Shown here: in pieces, positions 53,799 to 61,625 of the stretch | Layout: each line of letters begins with the position of its first letter | Numbering within the stretch: the stretch's first letter is position 1 | Source of the DNA: Desulfarculus sp. | GTDB taxonomy: Bacteria; Desulfobacterota; Desulfarculia; Desulfarculales; Desulfarculaceae | Assembly (NCBI GenBank): GCA_016218705.1 | Contig: JACRDC010000037.1 | Location: forward strand, 62,001 to 126,000 | Direction: 5' to 3' | DNA: 64,000 nt | Translations under genes and position numbers: made by a program | Notes under the pieces: generated by a model | Told to the model about the DNA's origin: nothing | The model's database searches: none | Seen by the model: only the letters and a program-made list of their open reading frames with translations

Positions 53799-54987
53799 GC
53801 CAGCCGAAAAGATACTGTTCGTTGACGACGACCCCAACATCCTGGCCTCCTTTCTGCGCCAACTGCGCCGCAACTTCGCGGTGGACACGGCCCTGGGGGG
53901 CGCCTTGGGTTTGGAGATGGTCGCCAACCAGGGCCCCTACGCCGTGGTGGTCTCGGACTTCAAGATGCCGGGCATGGACGGCGTGCAGTTGCTCAACCAC
54001 CTGCGGGAGCAGGCGCCCGACACCGTGCGCATCCTGCTCACCGGCTACGCCGACGTGGATACCTCCATCCGGGCGGTGAACGAGGGCAACATCTTTCGCC
54101 TGCTGACCAAGCCCATAGACACCGAGGGCCTGGTGCGGGCCTTGGTGGCCGGCATAAAGCAGTACCGGCTGATCAATGCCGAACGTGAGCTTCTGCAGAA
54201 AACCCTGGCCGGCACGATCAGGGTGCTTACGGAGCTGCTATCCCTGCTCAACCCCGAGGCCCTGGGGCGTTCCTGCCGCATTCGCGAGTTGGTGGCAGGT
54301 ATCGCGCGCGGCATGGGGCTGCCCCTGGAGTGGACCCTGGATTCGGCGGCCATGCTCTGTCAACTGGGCATGGTGATGATGCCGCCCGAGGCCCTGCAAA
54401 GGGTCCTTTCCGGCCAAGAGTTGAAGGGCGAGGACCTCCAGCTATATGACATGCATCCCATGGTCGCCGCCGACCTGGTGAGGCATATCCCCCGCCTCGA
54501 GGAGGTGGCGCGCATAATCACCTTCCAAGAGAAGCGCTACGATGGCTCCGGGCCTCCTCCGGCGGCCACCGAGTCCGGCGAGGACATCCCCCTGGAGTCG
54601 CGCATCCTCAAGGTGGCCCTGGACTATGATCTCCTGTTTTCCCAGACCGGCAACCCCCAAGAGGCCATGCAAACCATGCGAGGCCGCAAGGGCTGGTACG
54701 ACCGCAAGGTCTTGCAGGCCTTGGGCGAGCGATTGGCCCAGAGCAAGATGGGCAATGTTCGCCTGGTCAATATCAAGGACCTTACCGAAAACATGGTGCT
54801 GGCCGAGGACGTGCTGGCCGAGGATGGCCGTGTGCTGGTACCCCGCGGGTATCAGGTCACCCGTCTGCTGGTGGCGCACCTGCTCAACTTCCAGAAAAGC
54901 CTGGGCGTGGTGGAGCCGCTCAAGGTGGAAACCCAGGCCAATGAAGCAGGGCAGGCAACAGAGGTTTCGGCAGAGCCGCGGCCATGA
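53785..54987 (+). CDS. Response regulator with degenerate HD-GYP-like domain
   Basis: ILFVDDDPNILASFLRQL; HD dyad replaced (AAMLCQLGMVMMPPEAL), QEKRYDGSGPP in place of HHERxDGxGYP. Confidence 0.85.
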   Translation: MEQTKPAEKILFVDDDPNILASFLRQLRRNFAVDTALGGALGLEMVANQGPYAVVVSDFKMPGMDGVQLLNHLREQAPDTVRILLTGYADVDTSIRAVNEGNIFRLLTKPIDTEGLVRALVAGIKQYRLINAERELLQKTLAGTIRVLTELLSLLNPEALGRSCRIRELVAGIARGMGLPLEWTLDSAAMLCQLGMVMMPPEALQRVLSGQELKGEDLQLYDMHPMVAADLVRHIPRLEEVARIITFQEKRYDGSGPPPAATESGEDIPLESRILKVALDYDLLFSQTGNPQEAMQTMRGRKGWYDRKVLQALGERLAQSKMGNVRLVNIKDLTENMVLAEDVLAEDGRVLVPRGYQVTRLLVAHLLNFQKSLGVVEPLKVETQANEAGQATEVSAEPRP

Positions 54988-55994
54988 GCGAAAGAATTCT
55001 ACTGGTTGACGACGACCATAACCTGCTGTTGGCCATGCAGCGGGTGCTGGGCGCCAAGTATGACCTGGCCCTGGCCCCCGGCGGCGAGCAGGCCTTGGAG
55101 CGCCTGGCCCGGGACGCGCCTTACGCCGTGCTCATCACCGACCTGCGCATGCCGGGCATGGATGGCATCACCCTGCTGGAGCAGGCCCAGCGGGTCTCGC
55201 CCGACACGGTGCGCATCGTGCTCTCCGGCTACGGCGACCTGGACCAGGTGATGCAGGCCATCAACGAGGGCTACATCTTCCGCTTCCTTACCAAGCCCGC
55301 CACGCCCCAGCAACTGGAGAAGACCATCCAGGCGGCCCTGGAGCAGCACCAGCGGGTGCTGGCCGCCCGCGAGACCCACAGCCTGAAAAGACTCAAGGAG
55401 GCCCTGGAAAACGTGGTGCTGGGCTTCACCCGCCTGGTGGAGGCCCGCGACCCCTACACCGCCGGCCACCAGGAGCGGGTCTGCCAATTGGCCGTGGCCC
55501 TGTCACAGGGGCTGGGGCTATCCGAGGACCAGGTGGCCTGCGTGCGCCTGGCCGCCCTGATCCACGACCTGGGCAAGGTCTACGTGCCCTCTGAGTTCCT
55601 CAACCGCCCCGGCCGGCTCACCCAGGCCGAGATGGGCATCATCCGCACCCACCCCCAGGTGGGCTGCGAGATCATGCGCCCCCTGGATTTCCAGTGGCCC
55701 ATGAGCCAGATAGTGCTGCAACACCACGAGCGCCTGGACGGCTCGGGCTATCCCCAGGGGCTCAAGGGCGAGGGGATATTGCTGGAGGCGCGCATCATCG
55801 CCGTGGCCGACGTGGTGGAGGCCATGTCCTCCCACCGGCCCTACCGGCCCAGCCGGGGCCTGCAAGGGGCCTTGCGGGAGATCGGCGACCAGCGGGGCTG
55901 CCTGTACGACCCCGTGGTGGTGGATGCCTGCCTGGAGCTGTTCCAGGGCCAGGGCTGGCGCTTCGAGCGCCAGGACCAGTGGCAGGAGCAGTAG
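54984..55994 (+). CDS. Response regulator with HD-GYP domain
   Basis: ILLVDDDHNLLLAMQRVL; LIHDLGKVYVPSEFLNRPG...HHERLDGSGYPQGLKGEGILLEARIIAVADVVEAM. Confidence 0.95.
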   Translation: MSERILLVDDDHNLLLAMQRVLGAKYDLALAPGGEQALERLARDAPYAVLITDLRMPGMDGITLLEQAQRVSPDTVRIVLSGYGDLDQVMQAINEGYIFRFLTKPATPQQLEKTIQAALEQHQRVLAARETHSLKRLKEALENVVLGFTRLVEARDPYTAGHQERVCQLAVALSQGLGLSEDQVACVRLAALIHDLGKVYVPSEFLNRPGRLTQAEMGIIRTHPQVGCEIMRPLDFQWPMSQIVLQHHERLDGSGYPQGLKGEGILLEARIIAVADVVEAMSSHRPYRPSRGLQGALREIGDQRGCLYDPVVVDACLELFQGQGWRFERQDQWQEQ

Positions 55995-56102
55995 GGCAAA
56001 AGCGTGATTTTGCCCGGTCTCCCGGGCGCTTACGCGCCCGGCGGGCCGTCCATGGCCCGCATGCCAAGTTGCGGTCAAACTATTCGTTTGATCGCAACTT
56101 GG
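55994..56102. repeat. Array of four consecutive hairpins between convergent genes
   Basis: GGGCAAAA-GCGTGA-TTTTGCCC; CCGGGCGC-TTAC-GCGCCCGG; GCGGGCC-GTCCAT-GGCCCGC; CCAAGTTGCGGTCAAAC-TATTC-GTTTGATCGCAACTTGG. Confidence 0.9.
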
Positions 56103-56134
56103 TATTATGCCCCCGGAACGCCAGCCCCCGCTGG

Positions 56135-56467
56135 TTAGTAGGGCAGCTTGCCGGCGGGGCGGCGCTCGGGCACGTAGAGATGCTCCGCCCGGCCCTGGTT
56201 CCAGGCCTCGCTGACATAGAGGTTGCAGTAGCAACTGCCGAACTCGGCCACGTCCGGGGCGCGGTACAGACAGGGGCAGATGATGTCCTGGTCCTTTTCG
56301 CGGTCGCCGGAGGCCAGGCGGCAGGGGCAGCACATATAGCCGTAGCGCTCCTTGTTGATAAGAAGCGCCTCCAAGAGCTCCATGGTATGGCCCAGGTCGC
56401 TGTTGAATAAATAGCCCTTGGCCCCCTGGGTCTCCTTGAGCATCTCGTACAGTTCTTGCGCGGTCAT
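56135..56467 (-). CDS. Ferredoxin-thioredoxin reductase catalytic subunit-like protein
   Basis: YGYMCCPCRLASGDREKDQDIICPCLYRAPDVAEFGSCYCNLYVS: CPCR / CPC / CYC FTR-beta cysteine pattern. Confidence 0.9.
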   Translation of the reverse strand: MTAQELYEMLKETQGAKGYLFNSDLGHTMELLEALLINKERYGYMCCPCRLASGDREKDQDIICPCLYRAPDVAEFGSCYCNLYVSEAWNQGRAEHLYVPERRPAGKLPY

Positions 56468-56712
56468 AGCCCCAGCAGCTCCCGTATCTCTTTTTCCTTG
56501 AAGCCCACGATCACCTTGTCGCCGATGACCAGGGTGGGGAAGGACAGGCTGGGGTTGTACTTGCGCACCTCGGCGATGACCTCGTCCTTCTGGTCCAGGG
56601 GGCACAGGTCCACCTCCACGCAGTCGTAATGGACCTGGTTTTCATCCAGGAACTTGCGGGTGTTCTTGCAGTGGCTGCAGGTGCTTAGCGCGAAGAGCTT
56701 GATGGGAGGCAT
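56464..56712 (-). CDS. Glutaredoxin/NrdH-like protein
   Basis: IKLFALSTCSHCKNTRKFLDENQVHYDCVEVDLCP...SFPTLVIGDKVIVGFKE. Confidence 0.92.
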   Translation of the reverse strand: MPPIKLFALSTCSHCKNTRKFLDENQVHYDCVEVDLCPLDQKDEVIAEVRKYNPSLSFPTLVIGDKVIVGFKEKEIRELLGL

Positions 56713-56987
56713 GGAGGCGGCTTCCTTTCTTGGACGGCGCGAGTATGATTGGGGCGGGGCAGGGGCGCGTTCAACGCGAGCCGGTTTTGCGGGGGCTCGT
56801 CAGCTGGGCGGCCCAAGGGCCACGGCCCGCCGGGGCCTGCCAGTGCATGTTGTTTTATATTAACCAATGCCCCGGCGGCTTACAACCGGCCTCGGCTTGC
56901 CGGCTGTCCGGGGCTGTGCTAATCCTATTATCAGCGGCGGGGGACAGATCATATCCCCCGACGCCCAAGCCCAAACGGAGGCATCAG

Positions 56988-57791
56988 ATGCTGCGTCAAC
57001 CAGCCGTGGCCGGGCAGTTCTACCCTGGCAACGCCGCTCAATTGAAGGCCATGGTCCAGGGCTTTCTGGACCCCCAGGCCGCGCCCCAGCCGGCGCTCTT
57101 GGCCATCAGCCCCCACGCCGGCTACATCTACTCCGGGGGCACGGCGGGCAAGGTGCTCTCCCAGGTTAATGTCCCCCGGCGGGTGGTGGTGGTGGGACCC
57201 AACCACCGGGGCACCGGCCATGGCGCGGCGGTGATGAGCCGGGGCCAGTGGCAGACCCCTCTGGGCACCGTGGCCCTGGACGCCGACCTGGGCGGCCAGC
57301 TCCTGGGCCGGTGCAGCCTCCTGGCCGAGGACGCCGCCGCCCATATGTTCGAGCATTCGCTTGAGGTTCAGGTGCCATTCCTGCAAATGCTGCAACCCGA
57401 GCTGACCCTGCTGCCCATCTGTCTGTCTTTTTTGTCTTTCAGCGAGTGCCGCCAGATTGGCAACTCCCTGGCCCAGGCTATCCGGGCCGTTGACGAGCCG
57501 GTCTTGATGGTGGCCAGCACCGACATGACCCACTACGAGAGCGCTTCCGCCGCCCAGGAGAAGGACTCCCAGGCCCTGGAGCGCATCCTGGCCCTGGATG
57601 CCCAGGGGCTGTTTGACACGGTGCGCGGCCAGGGCATCACCATGTGCGGGGTCTTGCCCACCACGGTCTGCCTGGTGGCGGCGATCGCCCTGGGCGCCAC
57701 CAGCGCCCGCCTGGTGCAGTACACCCACAGCGGCATGGTCACCGGCGACCACCAGCAGGTGGTGGGCTACGCGGGGCTGATAGTCAGCTAA
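56988..57791 (+). CDS. amrB: AmmeMemoRadiSam system protein B (MEMO1 family)
   Basis: MLRQPAVAGQFYPGNAAQL, AISPHAGYIYSGGTAGKV, VVVGPNHRGTGHGAAVM, EHSLEVQVPFLQ, ASTDMTHYE. Confidence 0.93.
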   Translation: MLRQPAVAGQFYPGNAAQLKAMVQGFLDPQAAPQPALLAISPHAGYIYSGGTAGKVLSQVNVPRRVVVVGPNHRGTGHGAAVMSRGQWQTPLGTVALDADLGGQLLGRCSLLAEDAAAHMFEHSLEVQVPFLQMLQPELTLLPICLSFLSFSECRQIGNSLAQAIRAVDEPVLMVASTDMTHYESASAAQEKDSQALERILALDAQGLFDTVRGQGITMCGVLPTTVCLVAAIALGATSARLVQYTHSGMVTGDHQQVVGYAGLIVS

Positions 57792-57900
57792 ACACAACCC
57801 AGACCTGGCCAGGCGGGATGGCAGGGTGTACCTTTGCCCCCAAAAGCCAGGGGATTGCACCCCGGCAGACCAACCCAAACAAGTGGCAGGGTCAAACAAC

Positions 57901-58359
57901 TTGAGCAGGGACGACAACAAGCAGACCGCCCCGGTCACCCGCGAACGGATCACCCCGGAGCTTTCCGACGCCTTCCTGACCCACGGGCTGACCCCCAGCA
58001 ACCTGGGCATGCTGCCCCAGCCCGACGGCTTTGCCCAGCCCAGGGCCGACGGCTCCTGCAACGACGTCATCGAGCTGTACCTGAGGGTGCGCGATGGGGT
58101 CATCATTGACGCCCGCTACATGACCGAGGGCTGCCTGCACACCGTGGCCTGCGGCAGCGCGCTCACCACCCTGATAAAGGGAAAAAGCGTGGAGCAGGCC
58201 TACCAACTGGAGGCCGAGGACATCGCCGCCGAGCTGGGCGGCCTGGACCCGGCCCACATGCACTGCGCCGATCTGGCGCTGAAGACCCTGCGCCACGCCC
58301 TCCAGGACTACTACGAGAAGCGCCGCTCGCCCTGGCAGAAGCTCTACGACAAGACCTGA
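57901..58359 (+). CDS. NifU/IscU-like iron-sulfur scaffold-family protein (TTG start uncertain)
   Basis: ADGSCNDVIELYLRVRDGVIIDARYMTEGCLHTVACGSALTTLIKGKSVEQA...HCADLALKTLRHALQDYY. Confidence 0.8.
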   Translation: MSRDDNKQTAPVTRERITPELSDAFLTHGLTPSNLGMLPQPDGFAQPRADGSCNDVIELYLRVRDGVIIDARYMTEGCLHTVACGSALTTLIKGKSVEQAYQLEAEDIAAELGGLDPAHMHCADLALKTLRHALQDYYEKRRSPWQKLYDKT

Positions 58360-58463
58360 GCCTTGTCCCGGCCTTGAAACTCCGCCCGGCTTGCCAGCCC
58401 GTCCGGGGCGTGCTAAACCTGGGCCGTCAAAAATTGAGTAAGCCCTCCAACCTGGGTAGCCCC

Positions 58464-59891
58464 ATGCCGCAGCAAGACGACCAGACCCCTCGGGTGCGCA
58501 CCCGCTTCCCACCCTCGCCCACCGGGGCCCTGCACCTGGGGGGCGCGCGCACGGCCCTGTTCAACTGGCTCTTCGCCCGCCACCACGGCGGCGACTTTGT
58601 CTTCCGCCTGGAGGACACCGACCGCCAGCGCTCCCGGGACGAGCACGTGGAGTCCATCGTGCGGGCCATGCACTGGCTGGGCCTGGACTGGGACGAAGGC
58701 CCCTTTTACCAGAGCCGGCGCTTTGACCGCTACCGCGAGGCCATCGAGCAGATGCTGGCCCAGGACCGGGCCTACTGGTGCCACTGCCCACCCGAGCGCT
58801 TGCAACAGGTGCGCGAGGCCGCCCTGGCCAGCGGCGGCAAGCCCATGTACGACGGCGCCTGCCGCGAGAAGGGCCTGGGGCCGGCCGATGGCGCGGTGGT
58901 GCGCTTCAAGGGGCCGCGCCAGGGGCACACCGGCTGGAGGGACCTGGTCAAGGGCGCCATCAGCTTCGACAACGCCGAGCTGGACGACCTGGTGATCTTT
59001 CGCTCCGACGGCTCGCCCACCTATCACCTGGCCGTGGTGGTGGACGACGTGGACATGAAGATCACCCACGTCATCCGGGGTGACGACCACATCTCCAACA
59101 CCCCGCGCCAGATACTGCTCTACCAGGCCCTGGACAGCGCCACGCCCCAGTTCGGCCACGTGCCCATGATCCTGGGCCACGACAAGACCAAGCTCTCCAA
59201 GCGCCACGGGGCCACGGCGGTGATCGCCTACCAGGACATGGGCTACCTGCCCGAGGCCATGCTCAACGCCCTGGCCCGCCTGGGCTGGTCCCATGGCGAC
59301 CAGGAGATATTCAGCCGTGACGAGTTGATCGCCCTGTTCAACTTGGAGAGCGTGGGCAAGGGCGCGGCGGTCTTCGACCCCGACAAGCTCCTGCATCTCA
59401 ACGCCCACTGGATACAGCAGAGCACCCCGGAACGCCTGGCGGCGGCCCTGCCGCCCTTCCTGGCCCAGCGGGGCATCATGGCCCATGACCAGGCCACCCT
59501 ACTGGCGGCCATGCCCCATCTGACCCCCCGGGCCAAGACCCTGCTGGAGCTGGCCGACTGGGCCGAGCCCTTCCTGGTGGAGGCGGTGGCCTTTGACCCC
59601 CAGGCCCGCGCCAAGTTCCTGGTGCCGGCCAACGCGGTGGTGCTGCAACGGGTGTCCGAGATGGTTGAGGGCCTGGGCGTGGCCGACGGCGCCGCCCTGG
59701 AGGCTGGTTTCAAGGACCTGGCCGCCCAGTTGGGCCTGAAACTGGGGGGGGTGGCCCAGCCGGTGCGCGTGGCGCTCACCGGCCGCGCCGCCAGCCCGGG
59801 CATCTTCGAGGTCATGGCCATCCTGGGCGGCCAGCGCACCCTGGCCCGCCTGGGGCGCGCCCTGGAAATGACCACATCCCCGGGGGCTTAA
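58464..59891 (+). CDS. gltX: Glutamyl-tRNA synthetase
   Basis: VRTRFPPSPTGALHLGGARTALFNWLFARHHGG (HIGH-type), LSKRHGATAV (KMSKS-type). Confidence 0.97.
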   Translation: MPQQDDQTPRVRTRFPPSPTGALHLGGARTALFNWLFARHHGGDFVFRLEDTDRQRSRDEHVESIVRAMHWLGLDWDEGPFYQSRRFDRYREAIEQMLAQDRAYWCHCPPERLQQVREAALASGGKPMYDGACREKGLGPADGAVVRFKGPRQGHTGWRDLVKGAISFDNAELDDLVIFRSDGSPTYHLAVVVDDVDMKITHVIRGDDHISNTPRQILLYQALDSATPQFGHVPMILGHDKTKLSKRHGATAVIAYQDMGYLPEAMLNALARLGWSHGDQEIFSRDELIALFNLESVGKGAAVFDPDKLLHLNAHWIQQSTPERLAAALPPFLAQRGIMAHDQATLLAAMPHLTPRAKTLLELADWAEPFLVEAVAFDPQARAKFLVPANAVVLQRVSEMVEGLGVADGAALEAGFKDLAAQLGLKLGGVAQPVRVALTGRAASPGIFEVMAILGGQRTLARLGRALEMTTSPGA

Positions 59892-59898
59892 AAAGAAC

Positions 59899-59927
59899 TT
59901 GACGCCCGGCGGATCATCCGATAAAAA
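59899..59927 (+). promoter_or_regulatory. Putative promoter of tRNA pair
   Basis: TTGACG-N17-TAAAAA just after the gltX stop, upstream of tRNA-Gln. Confidence 0.45.
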
Positions 59928-59942
59928 CAGGTTTCCGAGCAC

Positions 59943-60016
59943 TGGGGGATCGTCTAACGGCAGGACTGCAGACTCTGGATCTGCCTATCAAGGTTCGAAT
60001 CCTTGTCCCCCAGCCA
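59943..60016 (+). tRNA. tRNA-Gln (anticodon CTG), CCA encoded
   Basis: TGGGGGA/TCCCCCA acceptor stem; anticodon loop CTCTGGA; GGTTCGAATCC T-loop. Confidence 0.95.
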
Positions 60017-60036
60017 AGGTTTTGGTGAAACACCGC

Positions 60037-60112
60037 GGTCCCATCGTCTAGCGGTCTAGGATATCGGCCTCTCACGCCGAAGACACGGGTTCGAGTCCCG
60101 TTGGGACTGCCA
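60037..60112 (+). tRNA. tRNA-Glu (anticodon CTC), CCA encoded
   Basis: GGTCCCA/TGGGACT acceptor stem; TCGGC-CTCTCAC-GCCGA anticodon arm; GGGTTCGAGTCCC T-arm. Confidence 0.95.
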
Positions 60113-60157
60113 AGTTATATCGGGCAGTTAACAGTATAACCTCGGTTGCGAATAGCG

Positions 60158-60198
60158 GGCGAAACCGTTTCCCGGAAACGGTTTCGCCTTCTTTTTTT
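60158..60198 (+). terminator. Rho-independent terminator downstream of tRNA-Glu
   Basis: GGCGAAACCGTTTCC-CGGAAACGGTTTCGCC hairpin followed by TTCTTTTTTT. Confidence 0.9.
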
Positions 60199-60399
60199 AG
60201 CCATTCCAGCGGGCCGTACGTATAACCAGTGGAGTATATTATAAAATTAAAGCATCCCTTTCCAGTTGGTAAGCGGCGGGCGTGGACGATGTCCTTGGCT
60301 AGCGCAAAAAGCCTGTGATTACGGGGAGATGTTTTTAATGCTTGACGGTTATTTGCTATATTGCATATTAAATGCAAAACTACAAAACGAAGGCTGGCT

Positions 60400-61617
60400 A
60401 TGTCGCCATATATCACGAGAACCCTAGAACCGGTTCTCCTCGGGGCTGCCCAACAATTTCCAGCCTTGGTGCTCACGGGTCCGCGCCAAGCCGGCAAGAC
60501 CACCTTGCTACGACATCTCTTTGCCGAACGCTACAAATATGTCTCCTTGGAACTGTCGGATGTGCAGGCAGCGGCCCGAGCTGACCCACGCGGATTCCTG
60601 GAGATGTACTCCGCCCCCGCCATCTTTGACGAGGTTCAGTTCGTCCCCGAGTTGCTGCCCTACATAAAAGAGCGTGTGGACGCGGACCGCAACCGACCCG
60701 GGCAGTACATCTTGACCGGCTCCCAAAATATTCTTCTCAGCGAAAAGGTGGGAGAGACCCTCGCTGGCCGGGCGGCCATCCTGCGGCTCTTGCCCCTCAG
60801 CTGTCGGGAGATAGCAGGGGTGCCCTTTGCACCTCTCCCTTGGCAGGCTGGAGAGCGCCCGAGCATAGAGAACCTCGCTTTCAAGGACAGGTGGGAGAGT
60901 TTTTTGCGCGGGGGCTACCCGGAGCTGAACGCGCATCACGACATTGACATCAACCTCTGGCACGCCAGCTATATTCAGACTTACTTGGAACGAGATGTGC
61001 GCACGCTGCGCCAAGTGGGGAATTTAAGTCAATTCCAGATATTCCTGCGCGCCCTGGCCGCCCGCAATGGGCAGTTGCTGAATCTGTCCGACGTGGCCCG
61101 AGACTTGGGACTGTCTGTGAACACCATCAAGGCCTGGCTCTCAATATTGGAAGCCACCTACCAGATTATCGTGTTGAGGCCGTACTTCACCAATCTGGGG
61201 AAGCGCCTGGTCAAGACCCCCAAGGTCTATTTCGCGGACGTGGGCATTCTTTGCCACCTGACCGGCTTGAAAGACGCCGAACACGCCCAGGCCGGCCCCA
61301 TGGGTGGCCCTATAATGGAAGCTGCGGTGGTGAACGAGGTCGTCCGCACCATCACCCATCAAGGCCATCAGCCCCAGGTTTACTTTTGGCGAACAACAGA
61401 CGGGTACGAAGTGGACCTGCTGGTTGACACCGGCGCCAAGCTGATACCCATCGAAGTCAAGCTCTCCGCCACCCCCAACAAGGCCATGGCCAAAGGCGTC
61501 AGCTTGTTCCGCGAGCTATTTGGCGACAAAGCTGGAGAAGGGTATGTGATCCATCCGGGGGATGTGAGACTTCCGCTGTTGCCAGGAGTGCGGGCGCTTC
61601 CCTTTTCCGAACTGTGA
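60400..61617 (+). CDS. AAA ATPase with DUF4143 domain
   Basis: LVLTGPRQAGKTTLLRHLF Walker A; PAIFDEVQFVPELLPYIK Walker B; YILTGSQNILLSEKVGETLAGRAAILRLLPLS; C-terminal FWRTTDGYEVDLLVDTGAKLIPIEVKLS nuclease-like DUF4143. Confidence 0.93.
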   Translation: MSPYITRTLEPVLLGAAQQFPALVLTGPRQAGKTTLLRHLFAERYKYVSLELSDVQAAARADPRGFLEMYSAPAIFDEVQFVPELLPYIKERVDADRNRPGQYILTGSQNILLSEKVGETLAGRAAILRLLPLSCREIAGVPFAPLPWQAGERPSIENLAFKDRWESFLRGGYPELNAHHDIDINLWHASYIQTYLERDVRTLRQVGNLSQFQIFLRALAARNGQLLNLSDVARDLGLSVNTIKAWLSILEATYQIIVLRPYFTNLGKRLVKTPKVYFADVGILCHLTGLKDAEHAQAGPMGGPIMEAAVVNEVVRTITHQGHQPQVYFWRTTDGYEVDLLVDTGAKLIPIEVKLSATPNKAMAKGVSLFRELFGDKAGEGYVIHPGDVRLPLLPGVRALPFSEL

Positions 61618-61625
61618 CGTGAGCG

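Noticed and set aside
60072-60503. 143-aa minus ORF ending ...VPTGLEPVSSA
   Set aside because: Runs through the tRNA-Glu gene and its terminator; the VPTGLEPVSSA end is a classic translated-antisense-tRNA artefact.
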